Source: Bacteroidota bacterium
GTDB lineage: Bacteria > Bacteroidota > Ignavibacteria > Ignavibacteriales > Ignavibacteriaceae
NCBI GenBank assembly: GCA_021815365.1
Contig: JAKAGZ010000005.1
Span: 38,078 to 102,077 of the forward strand
Reading direction: 5' to 3'
DNA length: 64,000 nt
Translations under genes and position numbers: made by a program
In this document: positions 9,401 to 17,888 of the stretch, piece after piece
How the letters are laid out: each line of letters opens with the position of its first letter
How positions within the stretch are numbered: the stretch's first letter is position 1
The notes under the pieces: model-generated
What the model saw: the letters and a program-made list of their open reading frames with translations, nothing else
Database searches by the model: none
Told to the model about the DNA's origin: nothing

Positions 9401-9977
9401 CTAATTCAATTTCGTCTGACAATTTTCCTGAAAGCTGCAGCCTGAATCCGCTGTTGAGCGAAAGGTCCCTGTTCGTTCCGATAGTAAAACCTCTCACCAG
9501 TGTTCCGCTTCTTTCAATGCCGCTCCCGAAAATAGATTCGGCAGTAAATCCCGGTGACTCACTTTGAATTACCTTGATCGTGTCTTTTGTGCTTTCGCTG
9601 TATTTATAAACCAGGCTTCTTTTTTTATATTCTTTATTTAGTGACAGTCTGAAAGTTTGATATGTTATTATCAACGTGTCGAAGTCAGAATATTTCAGAT
9701 CTTTTGCCAAAGAGAACTCACCGGTTGAATATGAAATTTTATATTCGTTTTTATTCAGGATCTTCTTTCCAAGATATATAGTTTCAGAAAAAGGGATGAT
9801 AGATAATTTTGAAATTTTATAATTATTATCGAAACGAACAGCAAGTGTATCAGAAACTGTTTCGATATAATACTTCTCCTGAGCCTGAGCAGGCAGGGAT
9901 AAAATGAAAAATGAAATTATTACAGGAAAATTTTTGAATATGAATTTCAAAAGCTGAAAATTTTTTGTTGAAAGCAA
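6471..9977 (-). CDS. Very large outer-membrane beta-barrel protein of unknown function
   Basis: A 1168-residue exported protein. The signal peptide ends near residue 32 (SLPAQAQ), and most of the rest alternates polar and hydrophobic residues like membrane beta-strands, ending in an aromatic (EFRAYF). Residues about 150-245 contain GSGIERSGTLVRGFTIG, LQLSGKLSDEIELVAALTD and IQPEGNT, the hallmark block of a large Bacteroidota outer-membrane family with no settled function. The block resembles parts of SprA-type proteins but is not SprA, which is about twice as long. DLNHNGIADVNEFEP near residue 850 looks like a calcium-binding loop. It is transcribed alone. No function is claimed. Confidence 0.75.
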   Translation of the reverse strand: MLSTKNFQLLKFIFKNFPVIISFFILSLPAQAQEKYYIETVSDTLAVRFDNNYKISKLSIIPFSETIYLGKKILNKNEYKISYSTGEFSLAKDLKYSDFDTLIITYQTFRLSLNKEYKKRSLVYKYSESTKDTIKVIQSESPGFTAESIFGSGIERSGTLVRGFTIGTNRDLSLNSGFRLQLSGKLSDEIELVAALTDENTPIQPEGNTERLDELDKVFIQIKHPRAAGTFGDYQLEKRFGEFGVINRKLQGLLGEYNYGNEKAYFSIASSRGKFTTNNFLGQDGVQGPYRLSGVNNEPNIIVIAGTEKVYVDGIRMKRGERNDYVIEYSNAQITFTPNKLITSASRISVDFEYTDRRFARTFLGTGVETKLFNDKLGIKFQYLKEGDDENAPIDISLSDSDKAILRNAGDDRNKASKSGVILALPDSLGNPRGVYQKIDTLINSQPYSYYKYNPGDSSAIYNVSFSFVGQGNGDYQKQSLGNYQWVGIKQGSYAPVIFLPMPESKQFSNLLLDFKPRNDISISLEITGSLWDKNKFSNIDDNNNFGGAANLFIKIDPQKISLGKMNFGKAGLSYKDRFIQSRFTALDRFNEVEFNRYYNIINVPQSVDEHLREMNLNYSPIDELSITSSVGLLKRGNDFRSDRYNNTLVFTNNKDYRLEYNLDYVSSRNILLKSNWLRQSGQAYKTIGYFKPGVDFLAENKEDKNSATDSLLSSSLKYYEVSPFISLIGLSGFKVSVKYSLRDDYFPLDGILLRESRATAQSYEFTYEGSSSVNSYLNITLRDKNYTEDFKKQGYLNNQTILIRSRTHLKLWERIMDGNIFYEVQTQKSAKLQKVFVRVAKGTGNYKYLGDLNHNGIADVNEFEPTLFDGDYILITVPTEQLFPVINLKTSTNWRINYGDIFEKDSFLGKLFQPLSTETFWRVEENTREQDYKKIYFLHFSDFQNQNKTISGTNFIQQDFFLFENDQDFSLRFRFSQTKSLNQFNDGPVREYNRERSIRLRTRLVPEIGNQTDFVNKEDNLTTNPLSFSNQRRLITTNSVNSDFSYRPENNIEVGFAIKVGRSTDNFPAVPTVIDLNSESVRINLSFAGTGRFRIEMQRIELRGNVNNNFLPFELTEGNLIGKNYFWSTNFDYRLAANLQSTLSYDGRWQGGGKVINTARAEFRAYF

Positions 9978-10358
9978 ATCTATTGTTAACCTGTTATTCG
10001 ATCAAGTATTAAAAAATCTTCTTTATGAGCCGGCATTCATAATTGTTAAAAATATTTTTCCCGGAACAATAAGAGAAGTAAATATTATGTTTATTCCAAA
10101 AAGATTTTCATTACTGCAAACTCACCCCCCCAAGCCCCTTCTCTTGCAAAGGGAAGGGGGCGGGGGATGAGTTACTTTATATACCATAATCCATTACTAG
10201 CAACTAAACCAATAAGAAAATTTTTATTATTAGAAAATATTTCAGATAGATATGCCTGCATTAAATAACCTGCTCGTATTATTAAATTTGCCTTCACAGT
10301 TGGAATTTATTTTATTATTTTGACCAATCAAATTTAAGCTAATAATAAGAAAGATTAT
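9978..10358. other. Intergenic region with a GC-rich hairpin
   Basis: About 380 bases between two divergent genes. The only clear structure is the C-run/G-run hairpin at 10121-10176. The remainder is AT-rich and presumably holds the promoters of both flanking genes, though no convincing promoter pair could be assigned. Confidence 0.5.
10121..10176. repeat. GC-rich intergenic hairpin (C-run/G-run inverted repeat)
   Basis: Long imperfect inverted repeat. AACTCACCCCC on the left pairs with GGGGGATGAGTT on the right, with inner arms GCCCCTTCTCTT and AAAGGGAAGGGGGC. A shorter relative (CCCATCCCCCC...TTCCC...GAAGGGC) lies near 27049-27090. Hairpins of this composition in an AT-rich genome look like a dispersed repeat family rather than ordinary terminators. 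Confidence 0.6.
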
Positions 10359-10679
10359 ATGATAGAAAAAATCAGGCAGGCAGCGGCGAAAAAAATTGTT
10401 TACACACCACATGCTGCAGCACAAATAATGAATGTTGAAAGAATGATCAACCCCGATGAAATAAGGAAAGTTATCAGCGGAGGAGAAATTGTCGAGGATT
10501 ATCCATATGATGAGAGGGGAAATACAAGTCTGATCTTAGGGTATGGGAATAACAACAGACCCATACATATTGTCTGCGCACCGACAGAATTTTATCTTTT
10601 AATAATTACAGCTTATCTTCCTTCAGAGATTAAATGGAGCCGGGATTTTAAAACGAGAGAACCATTATGGTCTGTTTAA
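10359..10679 (+). CDS. DUF4258 protein, probable toxin of a DUF4258/YgiT pair
   Basis: A 106-residue protein. VYTPHAAAQIMNVERMI near the start gives the usual 'HA..R...R.I' opening of DUF4258, followed by IRKVISGGEIVEDYPYDERG. The centre reads HIVCAPTEFYLLIITAYLPS, matching the RelE/MqsR-like end of the fold (TxYxP). DUF4258 genes are commonly paired with a YgiT-type zinc-finger protein as here, and are regarded as RNase toxins by analogy with MqsR. The downstream gene overlaps it by 13 bases. Confidence 0.8.
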   Translation: MIEKIRQAAAKKIVYTPHAAAQIMNVERMINPDEIRKVISGGEIVEDYPYDERGNTSLILGYGNNNRPIHIVCAPTEFYLLIITAYLPSEIKWSRDFKTREPLWSV

Positions 10680-10903
10680 AATGCTACTGCGACACTGAAA
10701 GGAAATTCAGTCCCTTCACAATTAAAAGAGAAGGCTACGAGATAACTTTTAAAGAAGTACCTTCGTGGATTTGTCCGGCGTGTAATGAAATTTATTTCGA
10801 TGAATCAGAAGTTGAAATCCTTCATAAGACTGTGCAAAGTCTCGATGAGCAGTCAGTTAAGTTAAAAGAAGCGATAGTGTACTGGCCTGGAAACGAAAGA
10901 TAA
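10667..10903 (+). CDS. YgiT-type zinc-finger protein, probable antitoxin
   Basis: A 78-residue protein with two CxxC knuckles, CLKC near residue 3 and CPAC near residue 37, forming the zinc finger of the MqsA/YgiT N-terminal domain. The VPSWICPACNEIYFDESEVE segment is characteristic. There is no helix-turn-helix after the finger, so unlike full MqsA it probably cannot bind DNA alone. It overlaps the DUF4258 toxin gene by 13 bases and its stop directly abuts the stop of the convergent permease gene. Confidence 0.82.
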   Translation: MVCLKCYCDTERKFSPFTIKREGYEITFKEVPSWICPACNEIYFDESEVEILHKTVQSLDEQSVKLKEAIVYWPGNER

Positions 10904-12136
10904 TTATTCATACCTCAGCGCTTCAATCGGGTCGAGGTTTGCTGCTTTATAAGCAGGGTAAGTTCCAAAAATAATTCCAACAAAAACACAAAGAGATAAA
11001 CCGATTGCAACCCAATCGTAAGGAATAGCCGCCTGTGCTTTTAAGAGACTCCCTGCAAGATTTCCGATCCCCACACCTAAAACAATTCCGATTACTCCGC
11101 CAACAAGGCAAAGTGTAATCGCTTCGATCAGAAACTGAATAAGAATATTTTTCTTCTGTGCACCGACAGCCTTCCTGATACCTATCTCTCTTGTTCTTTC
11201 AGTTACAGAGACTAACATAATATTCATAATTCCCACACCAGCTGCAAGCAGTGCAATTATCGAGACAACAATTGCACCGATCTTTATTCCTGCCGTTATT
11301 TGGTTTACCTGTCCGATCAGAGATTCATTACTGAAAATTTCAAAATCGTTATCTTCCCCCGGCGGAACTTTCCTGATCGCACGCATATATCCCACTGCTG
11401 CATCAATCAGCCTGTTATAGTCTTGTTTATTTTTTGCCATTACCATGATGTTAATGCTCGTGTTATGCTTTCCATACATTGTTTGAAATGTTGATAAAGG
11501 CATAACAACCCTGTTATCCTGGCTCTCGCCGAACATCGCTGCTTTGGGACTGAGAACTCCGATCACTAAGAACGGCCTGTTATCTACACTGATAGTTTGT
11601 CCGACCGGATTAATGCTTGGGAATAGTTTATCAACAATGTCTTTACCTATAAGGCAAACATTATTAGTGTATTCTATATCAGTTTCTCTTAAGCTTCTTC
11701 CGTAATCAACTGTCCAGTCATTTGTTCTCATCCCGCCGACCGTTTCACCCAAAACTCTGATGTTAGGGTTGGTTTGAATGTTACCATACTTTACAACTTT
11801 CCCTCCGCGTGCCTGTTCAGCCCCCATTGCCTCTGCGCCTTTCAATAAACCTTTAAGACGATCAAACTGCTCAAGTGTAATATTGTGCCTGTTCCTGTAT
11901 TTTCTCCATTCTTTAGGTCCGTGGACACCCAGCGCAGGAAATTTTTGTATCTGAAAAGTATTTTGCGAAAGACCGGAGAGACCATTCTCAATACTTTTCT
12001 GAAGCATCGTAATAATTGTCATAATAACAATTATCGAAAAAATTCCTACCACAACTCCAAGAATTGTCAGGAGAGTTCTTAACCTGTTCCCTTTGATTGA
12101 CTGAAGAGAGAGCTGAATAGTTTCGAAAAGCTGCAT
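10904..12136 (-). CDS. MacB/FtsX-family ABC transporter permease
   Basis: A 410-residue permease of the MacB-type mechanotransmission ABC family. TM1 at about 18-45 (TLLTILGVVVGIFSIIVIM) is followed by a periplasmic MacB core domain (about 50-275). The C-terminal FtsX domain has three membrane segments and the conserved VTERTREIGIRKAVGAQ coupling motif near 315-330, ending DPIEALRYE. No ATPase or membrane-fusion gene is adjacent, so its partners must be elsewhere. The substrate is unknown; such permeases export peptides, lipoproteins or antibiotics. Confidence 0.9.
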   Translation of the reverse strand: MQLFETIQLSLQSIKGNRLRTLLTILGVVVGIFSIIVIMTIITMLQKSIENGLSGLSQNTFQIQKFPALGVHGPKEWRKYRNRHNITLEQFDRLKGLLKGAEAMGAEQARGGKVVKYGNIQTNPNIRVLGETVGGMRTNDWTVDYGRSLRETDIEYTNNVCLIGKDIVDKLFPSINPVGQTISVDNRPFLVIGVLSPKAAMFGESQDNRVVMPLSTFQTMYGKHNTSINIMVMAKNKQDYNRLIDAAVGYMRAIRKVPPGEDNDFEIFSNESLIGQVNQITAGIKIGAIVVSIIALLAAGVGIMNIMLVSVTERTREIGIRKAVGAQKKNILIQFLIEAITLCLVGGVIGIVLGVGIGNLAGSLLKAQAAIPYDWVAIGLSLCVFVGIIFGTYPAYKAANLDPIEALRYE

Positions 12137-12378
12137 AATAAATTATCCGTCAAAGTTTATTGCAAAACAAAATTACTCTGAATAAAATAATAGATTTGTA
12201 ACTTATATCAAACGTAAAATACCTCTCATTAATTTTAACAAGCATTATTTTTGACAGAGGCATAAAATGGAAGGTTTAAACCAATTAAGACCAGTTCTTA
12301 CAATTTATTTTTCTTCTGAACTTTATCAGCATTATATTGCTAACTACAATTATTTATATCACTGGAATTATAAAAATT

Positions 12379-13953
12379 TTGAAATTAAATATACGAGCGT
12401 TCCTTCATAGCGGGGCGATATGTGGCTTCATAATTACCTTATTTTTTATAACTGAATTATTTGCACAGGATACCACTTCCAGCCTTGCTTTTAAAAATAA
12501 CAGACCACAAAGAAGAACAACATTATTCTATCAGCCGGACCTTTCATACCCGATATGGCAGCAATTTAAATTGATCCAGGAAGCAAATTCCGGTGATCCT
12601 CTTGCGATGCACGAACTGGGATTACGATATCTTTTCAGCGAAGGATTTCCTGCAGATACTGTCAAAGCTGCATTGTGGATAGGCAAAGCTGCTGAAAAAA
12701 AATTACCAGCCGCAGAATATAATTACGGCATTCTATTAAATAACGGATGGGGCGTTGACTGGAATCCTTTTAAAGCATACGAATTTTTCAAAGATGCTGC
12801 ATCAGCCGGAATGCCGCAGGCTGAATATATTTATGGAATCTTAAATACAAATAATTTAATCGTCAAAAAAAATTGGGACAAAGCTTACACCTGGGTAAAA
12901 AAAGCTTCGGACCAGGGCTTCCTGCCGGCAAAAGAAGCAGAGGCTGAATTAAAGAAAAGAGTTTCGCAGGGTTATTTCGATTCAACAAAAACTTCTTCAG
13001 AAAAGAATAATACTTTTTCATCAGCCGATGATGAACCTGCTATTACATCAAACCTGAGCTTGGTTTTTATTGACTTCGCATCAAAATCTGATTCCGTTCC
13101 GGTTATTACAGACAAACAAATAATCGAAGATATACTAAGAAATGACAGCGAAATTTTGGTTGATACTTTAGGTATCAGCAATAAAAAAGATTCTTTACTG
13201 ATGTTAAAAAAAACAGGGCTGCAATATTTGGTAAAATCTGCGGAAGCCGGAAATCCCGAAGCTTTAACATTGATCGGAAGACTCTACCAGGAAGGAATTT
13301 TTTTTCGCAAAAATATTATTACAGCATCATTATACTATTTACGAGCAACACGGCTTGACTCGCCTACCGCACCGGCTATTTTGTGGTATATTATACGACA
13401 GGATGGTTACTTCGTAAAACTAAAAAATCTTGTAGACCAAAATAACGCTGATGCAATGTATGTATGGTATGAGCTTTATATTTTAGGGTTCGATCATCAA
13501 TTTACAGATCAGGATGCAATGAAGCTTTTAACGAAAGCTGCAGAAGAAAATCACCTGCCTTCAATTGTGGAATTAGGGTTGTCATACCTGACCGGAAAAA
13601 TTATCGAGAAAAATAAAGACAAAGCTATTTTGTTATGGAAACGTGCCGAAGAGATGGGCAGCATGGAAGCGTCAGTAAGAATAGCCGCTGCAGAACTTTT
13701 GGGCGATGTAAATAATGGTATCGGCAATTTCAGTAATGACATTAAGCTGCTTGAGAAAGCCGATACGCTTGGTTCAGTGCTGTCACAGGTCACACTTGCT
13801 TACTGTTATGAAAACGGAATTGGTGTTAAAAAATTTAAGCCTGAGGCAGTTAAATACTACAGGCTGGCTGCACAGCGCGGCAGCAGGTATGCCTATGACC
13901 AATTGAAAAGAATGTATGATGAAATCCGTCCGCCGGATTTCAAGGTTAAATAG
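12379..13953 (+). CDS. Exported Sel1-repeat protein
   Basis: About 524 residues with Sel1-like (TPR-type) repeats in two blocks. The first, about residues 75-190, includes AMHELGLRYLFSEG and AAEYNYGILLNNGWGV. The second covers about 290-510, including ALTLIGRLYQEGI, IVELGLSYLTGK and VTLAYCYENGIGV. Such repeats serve as protein-interaction scaffolds. The frame is open from a TTG at 12337, but a TTG at 12379 gives a compact signal peptide (KLNIRAFLHSG, a hydrophobic core, then LFAQ), so that start is preferred; there is no in-frame ATG near either. The middle, about residues 190-285, lacks repeats and is Ser/Asp-rich. It stands alone; partner unknown. Confidence 0.82.
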   Translation: MKLNIRAFLHSGAICGFIITLFFITELFAQDTTSSLAFKNNRPQRRTTLFYQPDLSYPIWQQFKLIQEANSGDPLAMHELGLRYLFSEGFPADTVKAALWIGKAAEKKLPAAEYNYGILLNNGWGVDWNPFKAYEFFKDAASAGMPQAEYIYGILNTNNLIVKKNWDKAYTWVKKASDQGFLPAKEAEAELKKRVSQGYFDSTKTSSEKNNTFSSADDEPAITSNLSLVFIDFASKSDSVPVITDKQIIEDILRNDSEILVDTLGISNKKDSLLMLKKTGLQYLVKSAEAGNPEALTLIGRLYQEGIFFRKNIITASLYYLRATRLDSPTAPAILWYIIRQDGYFVKLKNLVDQNNADAMYVWYELYILGFDHQFTDQDAMKLLTKAAEENHLPSIVELGLSYLTGKIIEKNKDKAILLWKRAEEMGSMEASVRIAAAELLGDVNNGIGNFSNDIKLLEKADTLGSVLSQVTLAYCYENGIGVKKFKPEAVKYYRLAAQRGSRYAYDQLKRMYDEIRPPDFKVK

Positions 13954-14115
13954 CTTCCTTAATCCCTTCCTGGTTAATTTATTTCTGATCCGAACCGCCC
14001 CCCTTTTAAATTTTTAATGCTATATATTTTTTAATTTTTTTTATCTAAATTGCTTTTGTTATTAGAAGGAAGTCGTAATTGAGGAAAATATTTTCTGACG
14101 TTTTTTACAGCTAAG

Positions 14116-15879
14116 ATGGAAGATACAGACTACAGAATAAATTCACACCAGCAACTGCTGGATGAAATAAACAAACTTCAGCAGCGCGTTGAAGAGCTTA
14201 CCCTGAATTCCGACAAATTTAAACTCGTTGAAAAATCTTTTTTAGAAAAGGAAAAAAATTATAAAGAGATTTTCAACTCGGTGAGCGATGCAATTTATAT
14301 CCAGGATCGTGAAGGACGTTTTTTAGATGTTAACTTTGGCGCAGTTAAAATGTACGGCTATTCGAAGGAAGAATTTATAGGAAAGACGCCAGAATTTCTT
14401 TCCGCTCCCGGTAAAAATAGCATGACAAAAACACTTGAGGCTTTGAAGAAAGCATTTGAAGGAGAAGTACAAACTTTTGAATGGTGGGGAAAAAGAAAAA
14501 ACGGAGAAATATTTCCCAAAGAAGTTGTACTGAACAAAGGAACTTTCTTAGGAAAAGATGTAATAGTTGCTACAGCGAGAGATATATCTGAAAGGAAAAA
14601 AGCAGAATCACTTCAGGCTGCTTTATATGCCATTGCTGAAAAATCAAGCTCCACAAAAGACCTCGATGAATTTTATTATTCGATGCATCAGATTATAAAA
14701 GAAATAATGAATGCTGATAATTTCTATATAGCAATTTATGATGCAGAAAATAATACTCTAAGTTTCCCTTACTTTGTTGATGAGATAGATGAGCAGCCCC
14801 AAAGTCATAAACCCGGCAAAGGTTTGACCGAATATGTTTTAAACTCAGGTGAGCCATTATTAGCTCCCCCTGAAGTTGTAGAAAGGCTTATTGCTGAAAA
14901 TAAAATAGAAGATATAGGCGCGCCTTCTATAGACTGGCTCGGTATTCCTTTAAAAACCATAGACAAAACAATTGGAGTACTCGTTGTACAAAGCTATACA
15001 GAAAAAGTAAGGTACAGCGAAAAAGATAAATATCTTTTAACATTCGTTTCACAGCACGTTGCCGCTGCACTTGAGAGAAAACAATCTTCTGAAGCAATAA
15101 AAAAATACTCGCACGAACTCGAAGAGCTGAATAAAAGCAAGGACAAATTCTTCTCAATTATTTCACACGATCTGCGCAGCCCCTTCCATCCTTTGCTGGG
15201 ACTTTCAGAAATTTTAGCTAATGAGATTGACTCATTAAGCAAGGAAGAGATATCTGATTACAGCAAGGAAATTTTTAATCTTCTTCAGAATCAATACAGG
15301 CTGCTTGAAGATCTGCTGGACTGGTCGAAACTTCAGAGAAATACTATAAGTTTCGTTCCGGCAGAGATACAGTTAAACTCAGTTGTGAATGAAACTCTAA
15401 GTTTACTCAGAGAGAATGCTGAAAGAAAAAAAATCCTACTGGTAAATCTCATTGATGACAGCACGGTGGTTAAAGCTGACAAGAATTTGTTAAGATCAAT
15501 TTTACAGAATTTAATTTCCAATGCTATAAAATTCTCTTTTGAAAATGGTGAAATTGAAATAAGTGCAAAAGAACCTGCACTGTCGAAACAGGTTTATAGC
15601 AGTTCTGATAAAGAAACAGATCCCGAAGGATCACGAAAAAATGAGATGATAGAAATTTGTGTCTATGATTCGGGAGTGGGGTTAACAAGCGATGAAATAA
15701 ATAACATCTTTTCATTTCACCTTGGACATTCAAAACCGGGAACAAAAGGAGAGAAAGGCAGCGGTCTGGGATTGATCCTTTGTAAAGAGATGGTTGAAAA
15801 ACATGGCGGTACGATCCGGATCGAAAGTGAGAAAGGAAGAGGCAGCAAATTTTATTTCACATTACCTAAGATAGTATAA
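14116..15879 (+). CDS. Soluble PAS-GAF sensor histidine kinase
   Basis: A cytoplasmic 587-residue kinase without membrane segments. Order: an N-terminal coiled coil (about 10-50), a PAS domain (47-160) with the usual ARDISERKKAE exit linker, a GAF domain (about 170-318), HisKA with the phosphoacceptor His351 in FFSIISHDLRSPF, and a HATPase_c domain. The HATPase has the N box (NLISNAIKFSF), G1 (YDSGVGL) and G2 (GEKGSGLGL). No response regulator follows, so the partner is encoded elsewhere. The signal is unknown; GAF plus PAS suggests a small molecule, light or redox input. Confidence 0.92.
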   Translation: MEDTDYRINSHQQLLDEINKLQQRVEELTLNSDKFKLVEKSFLEKEKNYKEIFNSVSDAIYIQDREGRFLDVNFGAVKMYGYSKEEFIGKTPEFLSAPGKNSMTKTLEALKKAFEGEVQTFEWWGKRKNGEIFPKEVVLNKGTFLGKDVIVATARDISERKKAESLQAALYAIAEKSSSTKDLDEFYYSMHQIIKEIMNADNFYIAIYDAENNTLSFPYFVDEIDEQPQSHKPGKGLTEYVLNSGEPLLAPPEVVERLIAENKIEDIGAPSIDWLGIPLKTIDKTIGVLVVQSYTEKVRYSEKDKYLLTFVSQHVAAALERKQSSEAIKKYSHELEELNKSKDKFFSIISHDLRSPFHPLLGLSEILANEIDSLSKEEISDYSKEIFNLLQNQYRLLEDLLDWSKLQRNTISFVPAEIQLNSVVNETLSLLRENAERKKILLVNLIDDSTVVKADKNLLRSILQNLISNAIKFSFENGEIEISAKEPALSKQVYSSSDKETDPEGSRKNEMIEICVYDSGVGLTSDEINNIFSFHLGHSKPGTKGEKGSGLGLILCKEMVEKHGGTIRIESEKGRGSKFYFTLPKIV

Positions 15880-15960
15880 AGCTATGTCTTCCGATTAACA
15901 TATTCCATAAACCGGCACAGCCGGAACCAAATGGTAAAGTAAACTCAGACAATTAGTCTT

Positions 15961-16060
15961 TCGGTTATGGTAACGATGCCCGTTTCGTCTAACGGTTACG
16001 GAATTCGGTTGCATCACCCGATTCACGTTTTACGCTTTACGATACGGGCTTCGTAACCGA
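15961..16060. repeat. Imperfect inverted repeat between two convergent genes
   Basis: Left arm 15961-15987 (TCGGTTATGG then AACGATGCCCGTTTCG) matches the reverse complement of the right arm 16040-16060 (CGATACGGGCTTCGTAACCG), apart from a few mismatches and a 6-base indel. The short hairpin CCGGC-ACA-GCCGG lies just before it at 15912-15924. It sits between the histidine kinase and the convergent transporter. It may be a degenerate mobile repeat or an extended transcription end. Confidence 0.45.
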
Positions 16061-16121
16061 ATAACGCTAAACAATTTCTTTTCCATTTTGCGTAAAATTT
16101 TATGACGAATAGAACATACCT

Positions 16122-17360
16122 TCACTTAGCCAACGGGTCAAGCTCTTCAACTTTTTGAAGGATCAATAGACCAGCCATAAAGAATAAACCGATAGCCAGA
16201 GCAGCAGTGCGTTCGTTCGAGATATCTGAGATTATTCCGTAAAACAACGGACCAACCACCGCCGAAGATTTACCGAACAGCCCGTCGTAAAATCCAAAAA
16301 ATTCTGCTTCTCTTTCTTTTGGAGTGAGCAGCGCCATTAAACTTCTGCTGCAGGACTGTGAAGAACCAATTGATAAACCAGCCAAAAGTCCTATCACATA
16401 AAATTCCGGCACTGTATTAACAAAGTATGCACCGGTTACAACACCAAGCCAGATTATTAAAGTAATCGTAATAGTTCTCTTGGGACCAATATGATCTGAA
16501 ACAATTCCGAACATAAATGAGCCTGCAACCGCGGTGCTTTGTACGATGACAAAAAAATAAATTATTTCTGCGTCTGACATTTTTAAAACATTTGTCGCAA
16601 AGATCGAGGCAAATGCGATGATCGTAATTATTGCATCGTTGTAAAGGAAAAAAGCAAGAAGGAATTTTGTAACGGATGGATATTTGCTTTTCACGAACAA
16701 CGCTTTAAGTGTACTGAAACTTTTTTCTACGCCGTTTTTTATCAGTGCCTTTCTGACCGGGTTATCTATTTTTGGTTCGCTGACAAAAACAAATAACGGG
16801 ATAGAGAAAAAAAGGAAAAAGATTGCTGCAATTACAAAAGAAAATCTTATGTAAAAATAATAATCAGGTGAACTCTGCGGAGGAAGAAGAAACATTACGA
16901 TCAATAACACAACAAGCGCACCGACATAGCCCATTGCAAACCCGTAACCGGAAACTCTGCCGTAATTTTTTTTTGTTGTCAGGTTCGGAAGAAAAGCATC
17001 GTAAAATACCAATCCGGCTTCAAAACCTATATTCGCAAAGATGAACAAAACCATACCTAGCACAATCTCGCCTTTCTCAACAAAAAACATAAATGCAGTA
17101 CAGATCACTGAGACGAGTGTGAACAAAAGAAGAAATTTTTTCCTGTTCCGAGATACATCTGCGATCGCTCCCATTGGCGGACTTAAAAGAGCGGCGAGAA
17201 TCATAGATATGCTGACAGCCAGACCCCAGAGCCATTTTCTTCCGCCTGCAACATAATCAGTAAAATATTTCGAATAGATAACAGTAACTATTATTACAGA
17301 AAAAGCAGTGTTGGCAAAATCGAAAAACGCCCAGCTTATTATTCTGCCTTTTTCTTTCAT
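16122..17360 (-). CDS. MFS transporter of the UMF1/Atg22-like family
   Basis: A 412-residue, 12-helix inner-membrane transporter. The opening GRIISWAFFDFANTAFSVII is typical of UMF1 proteins, whose relatives include Atg22-like amino-acid effluxers. A cytoplasmic loop after helix 2 reads GAIADVSRNRKKFLL, the MFS A-motif equivalent, and its counterpart after helix 8 is GIVSDHIGPKRT. The substrate is unknown. Its ATG follows directly after the nusB stop codon, so the two genes form one transcript. Confidence 0.88.
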   Translation of the reverse strand: MKEKGRIISWAFFDFANTAFSVIIVTVIYSKYFTDYVAGGRKWLWGLAVSISMILAALLSPPMGAIADVSRNRKKFLLLFTLVSVICTAFMFFVEKGEIVLGMVLFIFANIGFEAGLVFYDAFLPNLTTKKNYGRVSGYGFAMGYVGALVVLLIVMFLLPPQSSPDYYFYIRFSFVIAAIFFLFFSIPLFVFVSEPKIDNPVRKALIKNGVEKSFSTLKALFVKSKYPSVTKFLLAFFLYNDAIITIIAFASIFATNVLKMSDAEIIYFFVIVQSTAVAGSFMFGIVSDHIGPKRTITITLIIWLGVVTGAYFVNTVPEFYVIGLLAGLSIGSSQSCSRSLMALLTPKEREAEFFGFYDGLFGKSSAVVGPLFYGIISDISNERTAALAIGLFFMAGLLILQKVEELDPLAK

Positions 17361-17846
17361 TTATTTTTTCTTGCCGAAAGGTTTCGAAATTGTTTCTTCA
17401 ACCAGTCCCCTGCCTGTTTTGTTGAGAACATTTGTTTCTTTCAGCTTAGATAAAATTGCATCGAGTATCCCATTGATAAATTTTCCACTGCCTGCTGTAC
17501 TGAAAACTTTTGCGATTTCTATTGCTTCATTTATCGAAACTTTTGGGGGAATATCCGGGAAATAGAGCAATTCGCAGATCCCCATTCTTAAAAGTAATTT
17601 ATCAATCAGAGCGATCCTGTTCATTTCCCAGTTAGCAACTCTTAATTTTATTTTTTCATCAAGCTCATCTTGATGAGTAATGACCTTGTTAATCAGCTCC
17701 TCAGCAAACTGCCTGTCGGGTTTATCAAGTGTATCAGGCAGTATACCCTCGATATGAGCCGTTAATGAATCCTTGTTCATTTCATAGGCGTAAAGTATCT
17801 GAAGAACTTTTTCCCTTACAATTCTGCGTTTAGACATTTGAGACAT
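17361..17846 (-). CDS. nusB: Transcription antitermination factor NusB
   Basis: A small all-helical RNA-binding protein that, with NusE, binds boxA and supports antitermination of rRNA operons. The 161 residues cover the family: SKRRIVREKVLQILYAYEM at the N-terminus and NRIALIDKLLLRMGICELLYFPDIPPKVSINEAIEIAK in the core (positions about 95-132), then FINGILD. A Lys-rich tail after residue 140 is an extension. The start may be the second Met (MSKRR), which would shorten it by three residues. Confidence 0.94.
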   Translation of the reverse strand: MSQMSKRRIVREKVLQILYAYEMNKDSLTAHIEGILPDTLDKPDRQFAEELINKVITHQDELDEKIKLRVANWEMNRIALIDKLLLRMGICELLYFPDIPPKVSINEAIEIAKVFSTAGSGKFINGILDAILSKLKETNVLNKTGRGLVEETISKPFGKKK

Positions 17847-17888
17847 ATTCTACTACAAAGTTAATCATTGTATTTCACCTGCGCTTTA

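Noticed and set aside
12267..12410. A 45-codon frame starting at the ATG at 12267, ahead of the Sel1-repeat gene
   Set aside because: It has no good ribosome binding site, has low-complexity Tyr/Asn content and overlaps the signal peptide of the Sel1 protein in another frame.
15870..15930. Terminator directly after the PAS-GAF kinase
   Set aside because: CCGGC-ACA-GCCGG is a good short stem but there is no T-run after it, so I would not call it a terminator.
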